Notes: a model not told the origin generated them from the letters alone. A stretch of DNA of 58,539 bases from an uncultured Oscillospiraceae bacterium (GCA_944385705.1 CALWYF010000004.1:1-58539); one strand, 5' to 3'; counted from the first letter of the stretch, positions 43,041 to 52,691 are shown. Translations and numbers: made by a program.

Positions 43041-43063
43041 TTTTTGGCCTCTGCGGGCAGTTA

Positions 43064-43079
43064 TGTTTCACGTGAAACA
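43064..43079 (+). promoter_or_regulatory. parS: parS site 2
   Basis: TGTTTCACGTGAAACA, perfect consensus, 23 bp after site 1. Confidence 0.96.
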
Positions 43080-43102
43080 TTGTTTGAAGTTCTTTCCGCC
43101 AG

Positions 43103-43118
43103 TGTTTCACGTGAAACA
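43103..43118 (+). promoter_or_regulatory. parS: parS site 3
   Basis: TGTTTCACGTGAAACA, perfect consensus, 23 bp after site 2. The start-to-start interval is 39 bp in both cases, close to four helical turns. Confidence 0.96.
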
Positions 43119-43254
43119 TTCTTTTAAATAAGGGCTGTAAGCTGCGGACTTTTGTACCACATTTTGTCACGTTTGTCAAACTTCCGGCCCTGTGATGGGC
43201 AGAAAAAGCTGATAAAAAATTTTATTCAAAATCTCAAATGTGCTGAATGAGAGA

Positions 43255-43283
43255 TTGAAAAGCCAGGCCAAAGCTGTTATAAT
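43255..43283 (+). promoter_or_regulatory. Sigma-A promoter of parAB
   Basis: TTGAAA (43255-43260), a 17-bp spacer, and TATAAT (43278-43283), 28 bp before the parA start. Confidence 0.85.
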
Positions 43284-43310
43284 GCCTCCAGATATAAAAG
43301 GAGAAACGTT

Positions 43311-44069
43311 ATGGCTAAATTGATTGCTGTTGCAAACCAGAAGGGCGGCGTAGGCAAGACCACCACCTGCGTCAATCTCTGTGCGGCCCTGAGCCTGATG
43401 GACAAAAACGTGCTGCTGGTGGACTGCGATCCCCAGGGCAACGCCAGCTCCGGCATGGGCGTGTCCAAAAGTCAGAGGCCCAACACCTACGACATGCTGA
43501 TAAACGGGGCCAAGGCCGCCGAGTGCATCGTCCACACGGACTACGGCGACGTAATCCCCGCCAGTAAGGAGCTGGCCGCCGCCTCGGTGGAACTCATTGA
43601 GACTGAGGAGAGGGAGTACGTGCTGAAAAAGGCCCTGGAGGCCGTTAAGGAAAACTACGACTACATACTCATGGACTGCCCTCCCTCCCTGGAGCTGCTG
43701 ACGGTGAACTCCCTGGTGGCGGCGGACACGGTGCTCATCCCCATGCAGTGCGAGTATTATGCTCTGGAGGGCATTGCCGACCTGATGACCAGCATCAAGA
43801 TGTGCTCCAAGCGCCTCAACCGGAAGCTGGGAATAGAGGGCATAGTCCTCACCATGTACGACAGCCGGGCAAATCTCACCATTCAGGTGGCAAACGAGCT
43901 GCGCCGTTATCTCTCCGACAAGGTCTATGAGACGGTGATACCCCGCAGCGTCCGGCTCTCCGAGGCCCCCAGCCACGGTCTGCCGGGAGTGGTCTACGAC
44001 AGGATAAACCGGGGCAGCAAGGCCTACATGGCCTTGGCTGTGGAGTTTATTGCCAGAAGTGAAAAGTGA
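43311..44069 (+). CDS. parA: Chromosome partition ATPase ParA/Soj
   Basis: A 252-aa ParA-type ATPase with a deviant Walker A, QKGGVGKTTT at about 10-19, then VDCDPQGNASS and MDCPPSLELLT. In Firmicutes, Soj works with Spo0J/ParB on origin segregation and modulates DnaA. There is a GGAG ribosome site and parB follows after 8 bp. Confidence 0.95.
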   Translation: MAKLIAVANQKGGVGKTTTCVNLCAALSLMDKNVLLVDCDPQGNASSGMGVSKSQRPNTYDMLINGAKAAECIVHTDYGDVIPASKELAAASVELIETEEREYVLKKALEAVKENYDYILMDCPPSLELLTVNSLVAADTVLIPMQCEYYALEGIADLMTSIKMCSKRLNRKLGIEGIVLTMYDSRANLTIQVANELRRYLSDKVYETVIPRSVRLSEAPSHGLPGVVYDRINRGSKAYMALAVEFIARSEK

Positions 44070-44077
44070 GGTAAGGC

Positions 44078-44956
44078 ATGGCGGCTAAAAACATGAAAGG
44101 ACTGGGCACCGGACTGGGAGTACTCTTCGGTCAGGACAACACGGAAGAGGAAGAATCCCAGCTTCTGGAACTGCCCATAGCAAAGGTGGAGCCCCGGCTG
44201 GAGCAGCCCCGGCAATATTTTGACCAGGAGGCTCTTCAGGACCTGGCAGACTCCATCGCCCAATACGGGCTGATACAGCCCATAACCGTGAGAAAGCTGG
44301 ACACCGGCTATTATCAGATAATTGCCGGAGAGCGGCGCTGGCGGGCAGCCAGACTGGCGGGGCTGAAGGAGGTGCCTGTGAGGGTCATTGAGGCCGACGA
44401 CCGGCGCACCGCAGAGCTGGCTCTGGTGGAAAATCTTCAGAGAGAGGATCTCAACCCCATTGAAGAGGCCAAGGGCTACCGGACCTTGATGGAGGAATAC
44501 GGTCTGACCCAGGAGGAGACGGCAAAAAGCGTGGGCCGTTCCCGCCCTGCCATTGCAAATTCCCTGAGACTGCTTTCACTGTCAAAGCCTGTGCTGGAGA
44601 TGGTGGAGAAAGGGGAGCTTTCCGCAGGCCATGCCCGGGCCCTGGTGCCAATTGAGGACGATGACAAGCAGCTGATGGCCGCAAGAGAAGTTGCAGACAA
44701 GACCCTGTCCGTGAGGAAGACGGAGCAGCTGGCGGCAAGGCTCTGCCGGGAGGCGGAGGAGCCGGAGGAAAAACCCTCAAAGGGTGTGAAGGTGGACTAC
44801 AGCGCCGAGGTCTCCCGCCAGCTCAGCGAGGCTCTGGGCCGGAAGGTGCGGCTGGTGGACGGAAAGAAGACCGGCAAAATCGAAATAGAATTCTACGGCG
44901 CCGACGACAGGGAAGCTCTTATAGAGCTGCTTAACCGGGCCGGCAATAAAAATTGA
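44078..44956 (+). CDS. parB: Chromosome partition protein ParB/Spo0J
   Basis: A 292-aa CTPase/DNA-binding protein that loads at parS and recruits SMC. The ParB box is visible (YGLIQPITVRKLDTG, then IIAGERRWRAARLAG). The helix-turn-helix lies at about 145-170 (LTQEETAKSVGRSRPAIANSLRLL), and a C-terminal dimerisation helix ends the protein. Its binding sites lie just upstream of parA. Confidence 0.95.
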   Translation: MAAKNMKGLGTGLGVLFGQDNTEEEESQLLELPIAKVEPRLEQPRQYFDQEALQDLADSIAQYGLIQPITVRKLDTGYYQIIAGERRWRAARLAGLKEVPVRVIEADDRRTAELALVENLQREDLNPIEEAKGYRTLMEEYGLTQEETAKSVGRSRPAIANSLRLLSLSKPVLEMVEKGELSAGHARALVPIEDDDKQLMAAREVADKTLSVRKTEQLAARLCREAEEPEEKPSKGVKVDYSAEVSRQLSEALGRKVRLVDGKKTGKIEIEFYGADDREALIELLNRAGNKN

Positions 44957-44974
44957 GTAAGGAGAAAAGAGAAA

Positions 44975-46279
44975 ATGCTGGACATCAAATTTGTCAGAGA
45001 GAATCCTGAGATAGTCAAGGAGAATATAAAGAAGAAATTCCAGGACGCAAAGCTGCCCCTGGTGGACGAGGTGCTGGAGCTGGACGCCAAGAACAGGGCT
45101 GCCATCACCGAGGCCAGCGACATCAGAGCCAGCCGCAACGCCCTTTCAAAGCAGATAGGCGTGCTCATGGGCCAGGCCAAGAAGGACCCCTCCAAGCTGG
45201 AAGAGGCGGAGAAGATAAAGGAGCAGGTGAAGGCCAACGCAGAGAGACTGGCGGAGCTGGAGAAGCTGGAGGAGGAATACGCCCAGCGCATCCGCCACAT
45301 CATGCTCACCATCCCCAATATCATCGACCCCTCCGTGCCCATCGGCCCCGACGACAGCGCAAACGTTGAGGTGGAGCGCTTCGGCGAGCCTCTGGTGCCT
45401 GACTATGAGATACCTTATCACACCGATATCATGGAGAGCTTCAACGGCGTTGATATGGACGCCGCCGGCCGGGTCTCCGGCAACGGCTTCTATTACCTCA
45501 TGGGGGACATCGCCCGGCTCCACTCCGCAGTGCTGGCCTACGCCCGGGACTTCATGATAAACAAGGGCTTCATCTACTGCATCCCCCCCTTCATGATCCA
45601 CGGCAACGTGGTGGAAGGCGTCATGAGCCAGACGGATATGGACTCCATGATGTACAAGATAGAAGGGGAGGACCTGTACCTCATCGGCACCTCCGAGCAC
45701 TCCATGATAGGCAAGTTCATCGACCAGATAATCCCCGAGGAGAGCCTGCCCCAGACTCTCACCAGCTACTCCCCCTGCTTCCGCAAGGAGAAGGGCGCCC
45801 ACGGCATAGAGGAGAGAGGCGTCTACCGCATCCACCAGTTTGAAAAGCAGGAGATGATAGTGGTCTGCAAGCCTGAGGACTCCATGGCCTGGTATGAGAA
45901 GATGTGGCGCTTCTCCGTGGAGCTGTTCAGAAATATGGAAATCCCCGTGCGTCAGCTGGAGTGCTGCTCCGGCGACCTGGCAGATCTGAAGGTGAAGTCC
46001 TGCGATATTGAGGCCTGGTCCCCCCGCCAGAAGAAATACTTTGAGGTCTGCTCCTGCTCCAACCTGGGCGACGCCCAGGCCCGCCGCCTGCGCATGAGAG
46101 TCAAGGGCCAGGACGGCAAGATGTACCTGCCCCACACCCTCAATAACACCGTGGTGGCCCCTCCCCGTATGCTCATTGCCTACCTGGAAAACCATCTCCA
46201 GGCCGACGGCACAGTCACTATATCCAAGGTGCTCCAGCCCTACATGGGCGGCACCCAAGTGCTGATACCCAAAAAATAA
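44975..46279 (+). CDS. serS: Seryl-tRNA synthetase
   Basis: A 434-aa class II synthetase. An N-terminal two-helix coiled coil (about 28-108) binds the long variable arm of tRNA-Ser. The core has PCFRKEKGAHGIEERGVYRIHQFEKQEM (motif 2), the serine-binding region, and the C-terminal motif 3 PPRMLIAYLENHLQADGT. It lies 18 bp after parB and ends in a strong terminator before dnaA. Confidence 0.96.
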   Translation: MLDIKFVRENPEIVKENIKKKFQDAKLPLVDEVLELDAKNRAAITEASDIRASRNALSKQIGVLMGQAKKDPSKLEEAEKIKEQVKANAERLAELEKLEEEYAQRIRHIMLTIPNIIDPSVPIGPDDSANVEVERFGEPLVPDYEIPYHTDIMESFNGVDMDAAGRVSGNGFYYLMGDIARLHSAVLAYARDFMINKGFIYCIPPFMIHGNVVEGVMSQTDMDSMMYKIEGEDLYLIGTSEHSMIGKFIDQIIPEESLPQTLTSYSPCFRKEKGAHGIEERGVYRIHQFEKQEMIVVCKPEDSMAWYEKMWRFSVELFRNMEIPVRQLECCSGDLADLKVKSCDIEAWSPRQKKYFEVCSCSNLGDAQARRLRMRVKGQDGKMYLPHTLNNTVVAPPRMLIAYLENHLQADGTVTISKVLQPYMGGTQVLIPKK

Positions 46280-46306
46280 ATTTGACCCGGCAATATTTGC
46301 TTTTTT

Positions 46307-46340
46307 TAAAAACCGGCGGAAAAATTTCCGCCGGTTTTTG
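46307..46340 (+). terminator. Terminator after serS
   Basis: AAAACCGGCGGAAA / TTTCCGCCGGTTTT followed by TTG; it isolates serS from dnaA. Confidence 0.9.
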
Positions 46341-46391
46341 TCTATAATTTTGTATATCTTTCTATATTATATTTATGTCTTCCCTTTACTC

Positions 46392-46420
46392 TTGAAAATC
46401 TTAGGTTATTTTGGTATACT
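46392..46420 (+). promoter_or_regulatory. Sigma-A promoter of dnaA
   Basis: TTGAAA (46392-46397), a 17-bp spacer, and TATACT (46415-46420), 57 bp before the dnaA start. I see no perfect DnaA box in this promoter. Confidence 0.8.
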
Positions 46421-46477
46421 CATATAGTTAGGAATACTGGCAGAAATACTGGGATTTTATGCCGAGAGGTGCCGTAA

Positions 46478-47785
46478 ATGAATTCACTAAACGATATATG
46501 GGACAAGATAATAGAGATACTTTCCCATCAGCTCACAGCTACCGCCATCAACACCTGGTTCTCCGACTGCACCCCCGTGGATATTGAGGACAGCCGCCTG
46601 GTGCTGCACACCACCAGTGATTTTAAAAGAGACATCATCACCTCCCGCTTCGGCGATACCATCAAGGCCGCCCTGTCCGACCTCTTCTCCTGCGACTTTG
46701 ATTTGCTTGTCCTCTCCGGCGACGAGATAAGCGACTTTGCCATAAAGAAAAAGGTGGACAGCTCCCTGCCGGAAATGGCGGGCTATACCTTCGACCGCTT
46801 CATCGTGGGCAACTCCAACAAATTCGCCCACGCCGCCGCCATAGCCGTGGCGGAAAATCCGGGGAAGACCTATAACCCCCTGTTCATCTACGGCAACTCA
46901 GGCCTGGGCAAGACCCACCTGCTCCTGGCCATAGGTCAGCAGATACACGAGAAAAGCCCTGAAAAGAGCATCGCCTATATAAAGGGGGACGAATTCACAA
47001 ACCAGCTGGTTAAATCCATCAAGGACGGCACCGCCGAGGAGTTTCGCCAGAAGTACAGGAACGTGGACCTCTTCCTGGTGGACGATATCCAGTTCATCGC
47101 CGGCAAGCAGCAGACCCAGAACGAGTTCTTCCACACCTTCAACAACATCTACGAGGCAGGACATCAGATAGTCATCACCTCCGATAGGCCACCCCTGGAG
47201 ATGTCCATTCTGGACGACAGGCTTCGCACCCGCTTTGAGGGCGGGCTCATGGCGGATATCCAGCCCCCGGACCTGGAAACACGCATGGCCATCACCCGGA
47301 ACAAGGCCGGGCAGCTGGGCCTGCTCCTCTCCGACGACGCGGTGGAATATATCGCAAACAACATCACCGCCAACATCCGCCAGCTGGAGGGCGTGATAAA
47401 ACGCCTCACCGCCTACAAGGAGATACTGGACGACATTATCACCATAGACTCGGTGAAGCGGGCTATAAAGGACGTTATAAGGATAGGCACCTATATCCCC
47501 ACCCCCGAGAGCATCATCCGGGAGACCGCCAGATATTACTCCCTGAAGCCGGAGGACCTGAAGGGCCAGAGCCGGGCAAAGAACACCGCCATGGCAAGAC
47601 AGGTTTCCATGTACCTTATGCGCTCTTTGACGAACCTCTCCCTGAAGGATATAGGCGCAGAATATGAGGACAGAAACCACGCCACCGTCCTCAGCTCCAT
47701 AAGAAAAGTGGAGGACCTTCTCAAGACCGACCCCTCCATGGCCGGCACCGTGAGAGACATCACCTCCAATATAAATTCCGTCTGA
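46478..47785 (+). CDS. dnaA: Chromosomal replication initiator protein DnaA
   Basis: A 435-aa AAA+ initiator. Domain I is at about 1-80, a short linker follows (domain II is short here), and the P-loop GNSGLGKTHLL and sensor regions lie in domain III. Domain IV ends with the DnaA signature LKDIGAEYEDRNHATVLSSI. The AGAGGTG ribosome site precedes ATG 46478. Origin sequences lie immediately downstream. Confidence 0.97.
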   Translation: MNSLNDIWDKIIEILSHQLTATAINTWFSDCTPVDIEDSRLVLHTTSDFKRDIITSRFGDTIKAALSDLFSCDFDLLVLSGDEISDFAIKKKVDSSLPEMAGYTFDRFIVGNSNKFAHAAAIAVAENPGKTYNPLFIYGNSGLGKTHLLLAIGQQIHEKSPEKSIAYIKGDEFTNQLVKSIKDGTAEEFRQKYRNVDLFLVDDIQFIAGKQQTQNEFFHTFNNIYEAGHQIVITSDRPPLEMSILDDRLRTRFEGGLMADIQPPDLETRMAITRNKAGQLGLLLSDDAVEYIANNITANIRQLEGVIKRLTAYKEILDDIITIDSVKRAIKDVIRIGTYIPTPESIIRETARYYSLKPEDLKGQSRAKNTAMARQVSMYLMRSLTNLSLKDIGAEYEDRNHATVLSSIRKVEDLLKTDPSMAGTVRDITSNINSV

Positions 47786-47786
47786 G

Positions 47787-48000
47787 TTTTCCACATTGGC
47801 CTGTTGCTAAGTTGAAAGGCCATTGTTGAAAGTCAGTGAGCACCTGAGCCCTGTTGAAAACGGCTTTTTTGTTCACAATTTCTTCAACATTTGAAATGCC
47901 CTGATATCAGGGGCTCAGGAGAGTTTTCCACAAAAATTTTCCCTACTACTAGCACTACTAAAAATATTTAGATTTATTTATATATAAAAAAATTTCTTTC
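47787..48000. other. oriC: Replication origin (oriC)
   Basis: Between dnaA and dnaN. DnaA-box-like sites: TTTTCCACA at 47787-47795 and 47924-47932, and TTGTTCACA at 47869-47877. Several degenerate boxes of type TGTTGAAAR also occur (47824, 47852, reverse at 47881). After the second TTTTCCACA come a short C cluster and the DnaA-trio array (47943-47960), then a 40-bp AT-only unwinding element (about 47961-48000). The order box - C cluster - trios - AT-rich matches the Bacillus basal unwinding system. Confidence 0.85.
47943..47960 (+). other. DnaA-trio array
   Basis: CTA CTA CTA GCA CTA CTA, i.e. 3'-GAT-5' triplets on the complementary strand with one interruption, next to a TTTTCCACA box. This is the strand-opening element bound by the DnaA filament. 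Confidence 0.85.
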
Positions 48001-48018
48001 TTCCGAGGAGTATGAGAT

Positions 48019-49125
48019 ATGAACTTCAGCTGTGAAAAATATGTGCTGCAAACCGCCTGCGCTACGGCCTCAAGAGCTGCCGCAAGCAAAAGCCCCATCC
48101 CTGCCCTGGAGGGACTGCTAATACAGGCGGGAGACGATATAAGGGTCACAGGCTATGACCTGAAGAAGGGTATATACACCAGCCTGGAGGCGGATATAAA
48201 AGAATCCGGTTCTGTAGTGGTGGGCGCCCGCCTCTTCGGAGAGATGATGCGCCGCCTGCCTGACGGCATAGTCAGCATAAGCACCGACATCAACAACAAC
48301 GTGAACGTGAAGTGCGGCAAGAGCGAATTCAACTTCATGGGCATCAGCGCCCAGGATTACCCGGAAATGCCGGAAGTGGACCCGGTGAATAAGATAGCCC
48401 TCCCCAGAAAGATACTGGCGGAAATGATAAACCAGACCATCTTTGCCGTATCCGACAACGACGTTAGACCCATTTACACCGGCACCCTCTTTGAGGTAAA
48501 CGGAGACGAGCTCACCCTGGTATCCGTGGACGGCTACCGCCTGGCCCTGCGCCGGGAAAAGCTGGAGAGCGCCCAGATGGAAAATTGCAGCTTCGTGGTC
48601 CCCGGCTCCGCTCTGGGGGATGTGGAGCGCATCTGCTCCGACAGCGAGGAGCCGGTGGAGATATCCGTGGGCTCAAAGCAAATCTCCTTTTCCATCGGCG
48701 GCACCGTGGTTATATCCAGAAGGCTGGAAGGGGAATTTCTCAACTATAAAAAGTCCATCCCAGAAAGCTTCAAGTATATCCTCAAGGTGGAGAGAAGCGA
48801 GCTCATGTCCACCATCGACAGAGTCTCTCTTATCGTCAGCGAGAGAAACAGCAGCCCCGTTCGCATGAGCATAAACGACGGAAGCATCCACTGCCTCTGT
48901 GTCACCCCCATCGGCCGGGCGGAAGACACCTGCATCTGTGAGGGCGACGGCGAGGGCATGGAGATCGGCTTCAACGACAGATACATGAAGGATGCCCTGA
49001 AGGCCGCCGGAAAGGATGAGCTGAACATTTGCCTCAACAGCCCCTCCTCCCCCTGCATCATAAAGGCCGCCGACGGCAGCGACAGCTTCACCTATATGGT
49101 GCTGCCGGTGCGCCTCCACGCCTGA
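48019..49125 (+). CDS. dnaN: DNA polymerase III beta subunit (sliding clamp)
   Basis: A 368-aa three-domain clamp. The C-terminal MVLPVRL closely resembles the usual MPMRL end, and the hydrophobic peptide-binding pocket region (VDGYRLAL) is present in the middle. It immediately follows oriC. GAGGAG precedes ATG 48019. Confidence 0.96.
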   Translation: MNFSCEKYVLQTACATASRAAASKSPIPALEGLLIQAGDDIRVTGYDLKKGIYTSLEADIKESGSVVVGARLFGEMMRRLPDGIVSISTDINNNVNVKCGKSEFNFMGISAQDYPEMPEVDPVNKIALPRKILAEMINQTIFAVSDNDVRPIYTGTLFEVNGDELTLVSVDGYRLALRREKLESAQMENCSFVVPGSALGDVERICSDSEEPVEISVGSKQISFSIGGTVVISRRLEGEFLNYKKSIPESFKYILKVERSELMSTIDRVSLIVSERNSSPVRMSINDGSIHCLCVTPIGRAEDTCICEGDGEGMEIGFNDRYMKDALKAAGKDELNICLNSPSSPCIIKAADGSDSFTYMVLPVRLHA

Positions 49126-49163
49126 GATCATACTTGAGGGAAAGCGACTGATTTTTGAAAATT

Positions 49164-49376
49164 ATGGAAAAAATAGCTATAGACACAGAATTTATAAAGC
49201 TGGACTCCCTGCTGAAATTTGCCGCCGCCGTGGGCACCGGGGGAGAGGCCAAGCTGGTGATCTCCCAGGGCCTGGTGGAGGTCAACGGAGAAGTGTGCAC
49301 CATGAGAGGGAAAAAGCTCCGGGACGGAGACCTGGTTAAATTCCAGAATATGGAATTTCAGATAGTCATGGCATGA
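49164..49376 (+). CDS. yaaA: S4 domain RNA-binding protein YaaA
   Basis: A 70-aa single S4 domain: IKLDSLLKFAAAVGTGGEAKLVISQGLVEVNGEVCTMRGKKL. The dnaN-yaaA-recF order is shared with Bacillus; in B. subtilis it is linked to 50S assembly. ATG 49164 agrees with the family start; an in-frame TTG at 49155 is an alternative. Its end overlaps the recF start by 4 bp. Confidence 0.9.
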   Translation: MEKIAIDTEFIKLDSLLKFAAAVGTGGEAKLVISQGLVEVNGEVCTMRGKKLRDGDLVKFQNMEFQIVMA

Positions 49377-50473
49377 TAGTAAGACGCATAGCCCTGAGCG
49401 GTTTCAGAAACTACGAGTTTGAGACCGTGGATTTTATAGACGGCACCAACGTTATTGCCGGGCAAAATGCCCAGGGGAAGACCAATCTTCTGGAGGCGGT
49501 GTACATGCTCTCCTGCGGCAGGAGCTTCCGCACCCGCTTCGACAGGGAGCTGGTGGGCTTCGACTTCTCCTCGGCGGAGATACTGGCGGATGTGTTCAGC
49601 CATGACCGGGAGCAGACCATAAACATAAAATTGCAGCCGGGCCAGGCAAAGCAGATAAAAGTCAACTCCGTGAAAAAGAGCGCCGGGGAGCTGAGCCAGG
49701 TGGTGAATGCCGTGCTTTTCTGCCCCGACGACCTGAACATGATAAAGGACGGGGCGGCGGTGAGGCGGCGGCTCATGGATAACGCCATAAGCCAGATACG
49801 CCCCAGATATGCCCAGTATCTCTCGGAGTTCAACCGGCTCTATGAGCACAAGACCAGGATACTTAAGGACTGGCGGGACAAGCCCTCCCTGCTGGACACT
49901 CTGGACGAATTTTCCGAGGGCATGTGCAGGGCTTCCGCCCAGCTGATACGCTACAGGGCCTCTTTTGTCCAGAGACTGAAGGAGGCGGCGGCCCCCATAC
50001 ACCGGGAATTTTCCGGCAAGGGGGAGGAGCTGGGCATGGAGTATAAGACAGTCAGCTCCGTGAAGGACCCCTTTGCCTCGGTGAGGGAGATCTATTACGA
50101 CATCTGCGAGCACCAGGAGCGGCACCGCCAAGCGGAGCTGGACAGCGCCCAGTGTCTCACGGGAGCCCACAAGGACGATCTGGAGATATATATAAACGGC
50201 CGTCTTGCCAGGAGCTACGCCTCCCAGGGCCAGACCAGAACGGCGGCTCTGTCGGTGAAGCTGGCGGAGCGGGAGATATTCCTGGCGGAGACCGGGGAAT
50301 ACCCCATACTGCTGCTGGACGACGTGCTCTCGGAACTGGACGAGAAAAGGCAGGAGTTCGTCCTAAACCGCATCGGCGGGGGACAGACCCTGATAAGCTG
50401 CTGCGAGGACGAGGGCATCTCCCGGCGCACCGGGGGAAAGGTGCTCTTTGTGGAAAAGGGCAGGATAAAATGA
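49373..50473 (+). CDS. recF: DNA replication and repair protein RecF
   Basis: A 366-aa SMC-like ATPase of the RecFOR pathway that loads RecA at gaps. The P-loop is GQNAQGKTNLLEAVYML, the signature-like SQGQTRTAALSVKLAE, and Walker B PILLLDDVLSELDEKR. It overlaps yaaA and remB by 4 bp on each side. Confidence 0.96.
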   Translation: MIVRRIALSGFRNYEFETVDFIDGTNVIAGQNAQGKTNLLEAVYMLSCGRSFRTRFDRELVGFDFSSAEILADVFSHDREQTINIKLQPGQAKQIKVNSVKKSAGELSQVVNAVLFCPDDLNMIKDGAAVRRRLMDNAISQIRPRYAQYLSEFNRLYEHKTRILKDWRDKPSLLDTLDEFSEGMCRASAQLIRYRASFVQRLKEAAAPIHREFSGKGEELGMEYKTVSSVKDPFASVREIYYDICEHQERHRQAELDSAQCLTGAHKDDLEIYINGRLARSYASQGQTRTAALSVKLAEREIFLAETGEYPILLLDDVLSELDEKRQEFVLNRIGGGQTLISCCEDEGISRRTGGKVLFVEKGRIK

Positions 50474-50730
50474 ATTATCTGCATCTGGGAAAAGGCTGGG
50501 TGGTGAACACCGGGGAGATAATCGGTATCTTCGACCTGGATATCACTTCCCAATCCCACCTGACGAGAAAATACCTCAGCATGGCGGAAAAGGCGGGCCA
50601 GGTCGTGAACGCCTCGGAGGATATTCCCAAGTCCTTCGTGGTCTGCTGGGACGGAAAATCAAGAACTTTGTATCTCTGCCAGATGGCCGCGGCCACGCTG
50701 CTGCGCCGGGCCGAGGCGGGGATACTGTGA
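50470..50730 (+). CDS. remB: RemB/YaaB-type DUF370 regulator
   Basis: An 86-aa protein beginning MNYLHLGKGWVVNTGEIIGIFDLD, the DUF370/RemA-RemB family. In B. subtilis the same gene sits between recF and gyrB; RemA/RemB affect matrix genes and osmoprotection by binding DNA. The ATG at 50470 overlaps the recF stop (ATGA). Confidence 0.9.
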   Translation: MNYLHLGKGWVVNTGEIIGIFDLDITSQSHLTRKYLSMAEKAGQVVNASEDIPKSFVVCWDGKSRTLYLCQMAAATLLRRAEAGIL

Positions 50731-50745
50731 AATGGAGATTAGTAA

Positions 50746-52677
50746 ATGTCTGAAAACATAGAAAGAGCGGCACAGGAATACGACGCTTCCCAGATCCAGG
50801 TCCTGGAGGGCCTGGAGGCTGTGCGCAAGCGTCCCGGTATGTATATAGGCTCCACCTCATCTTCAGGGCTTCACCACCTGGTCTATGAAATTGTGGATAA
50901 CTCCATAGACGAGGCCCTGGCGGGCTTTTGCAGCCATATAGAAGTCTGCATTGAGGAGGGGGATATCATCTCCGTCCAGGATAACGGCCGGGGCATCCCC
51001 GTGGATATCCAGGAACAGACCGGGAAGAGCGCTCTGGAAGTGGTCTTTACCGTGCTCCATGCCGGCGGCAAGTTCGGCGGCGGAGGCTACAAGGTCTCCG
51101 GCGGCCTCCACGGCGTGGGCGCTTCCGTGGTCAACGCCCTGTCCGAGTGGCTGGAGGTCCAGGTCCACAAGGACGGGAAGATATACCAGATGAAGTTCTC
51201 CCGGGGCGATATCGTGGAGGGCATCCATGTGGTGGGGGAGACGCAGCGCCACGGCACCTTCGTGCGCTTCAAGCCGGACCCGGAGATGTTCGACGACACG
51301 GTCTACGACTATGAGATACTCCACCGGCGCATGAGAGAGCAGGCCTTCCTCAACGGGGGACTGCGCATAAGCATAGAGGATAAGCGCCCCGGCAAAGAGC
51401 AAAGCGAGACCATGTGCTACGAAGGGGGCATAAGGGAATTTGTCCGCTATATAAACAAGAACAAAAACCCCATCCATGAGGACGTGATCTATCTCAGCGG
51501 CAGCAAGGACGAGGCCGTTGCGGAGATATCCCTGCAATATAACGACGGCTACAACGAGACCCTGGTTTCCTTTGCAAACGACATACACACCCCCGAGGGG
51601 GGCATGCACGAGACCGGCTTCAAGACCGCCCTCACCAGGGTCATAAACAACTACGGCCAGAAAAACAACATCATCAAGGGTGACGACAAGGTCTCCGGGG
51701 ACGACGTGCGGGAGGGTATTGCCGCAGTCATCTCCGTGAAGCTGCCGGAGGCCCAGTTCGAGGGCCAGACCAAGCAGAAGCTGGGCAACGCCTATATAAG
51801 GACCCTGGTGGACAATGTGGTGTCCGAGCAGCTGGCCACCTACTTCGAGGAGCACCCCGCCGTGGCCAAGGCGGTGCTGGACAAGGCCATGATGGCAAAC
51901 CGGGCCCGGGAGGTTGCCAGAAAGGCCAGAGAGTCGGTCAGAAGAAAGACCGGACTGGAGAGCGGCCAGATGCCGGATAAGCTCCAGGACTGCAACGAGA
52001 GGGACCCCTCCCTCTGCGAGATATACATCGTTGAGGGAGACAGCGCCGCAGGCTCCGCCATCCAGGGCCGTGACTCCCGCTTCCAGGCCATCCTGGCCAT
52101 GTGGGGCAAGATGCTCAACGTGGAAAAGGCCAGGGCCGACAAGATATACGGAAACGACAAGCTCTATCCCCTTATAGTTGCCCTGGGGGCCGGCATAGGG
52201 GATGAGTTCAACATCGAAAAGCTCCGCTACCACAAGATAATCATCATGGCGGATGCGGATGTGGACGGCTCCCATATAAGGACCCTGCTCCTCACCTTCT
52301 TCTTCAGATACATGCGGCCCCTCATAGAGCACGGCTATGTATATTCCGCCGTGCCGCCCCTCTATAAGCTCACCAGAGGCAAGATGCAGAAGGTGGCCTA
52401 CTCCGACGAGGAGAGGGATAAGCTCAGCGCCCAGCTGAGAGCCGACAACCCCAACGCCAAGGTGGATATCTCCCGCTTCAAGGGTCTGGGCGAGATGGAC
52501 CCCCACGAGCTGTGGGAGACCACCATGGACCCGGAGAGGCGGACTCTGCGGCGCATAACCCTCAGCGACGCCTTGAAGGCCGACGAGATCTTCACCGTGC
52601 TCATGGGAGAGGACGTGGAGCCGAGGCGGGACTGGATAGAGCGCAACGCCAAATATGTGGCCAACCTGGATATCTGA
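50746..52677 (+). CDS. gyrB: DNA gyrase subunit B
   Basis: A 643-aa GHKL ATPase/TOPRIM subunit. The ATP-site blocks are [24 protein letters not shown] and [14 protein letters not shown]. The TOPRIM block is [14 protein letters not shown], and [16 protein letters not shown] holds the metal Asp residues. In the quinolone-determining stretch the usual ILPLRGK is ILAMWGK. The C-terminal KYVANLDI is standard. It precedes gyrA by 14 bp. Confidence 0.97.
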   Translation: MSENIERAAQEYDASQIQVLEGLEAVRKRPGMYIGSTSSSGLHHLVYEIVDNSIDEALAGFCSHIEVCIEEGDIISVQDNGRGIPVDIQEQTGKSALEVVFTVLHAGGKFGGGGYKVSGGLHGVGASVVNALSEWLEVQVHKDGKIYQMKFSRGDIVEGIHVVGETQRHGTFVRFKPDPEMFDDTVYDYEILHRRMREQAFLNGGLRISIEDKRPGKEQSETMCYEGGIREFVRYINKNKNPIHEDVIYLSGSKDEAVAEISLQYNDGYNETLVSFANDIHTPEGGMHETGFKTALTRVINNYGQKNNIIKGDDKVSGDDVREGIAAVISVKLPEAQFEGQTKQKLGNAYIRTLVDNVVSEQLATYFEEHPAVAKAVLDKAMMANRAREVARKARESVRRKTGLESGQMPDKLQDCNERDPSLCEIYIVEGDSAAGSAIQGRDSRFQAILAMWGKMLNVEKARADKIYGNDKLYPLIVALGAGIGDEFNIEKLRYHKIIIMADADVDGSHIRTLLLTFFFRYMRPLIEHGYVYSAVPPLYKLTRGKMQKVAYSDEERDKLSAQLRADNPNAKVDISRFKGLGEMDPHELWETTMDPERRTLRRITLSDALKADEIFTVLMGEDVEPRRDWIERNAKYVANLDI

Positions 52678-52691
52678 GGAGGTGAGGGAAA

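Larger units (their letters stand above)
43003..43310. other. parS-containing intergenic region
   Basis: A 308-bp gap between gpr and parA. It holds three parS sites and the parA promoter; otherwise it is AT-rich with no ORF. Confidence 0.7.
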
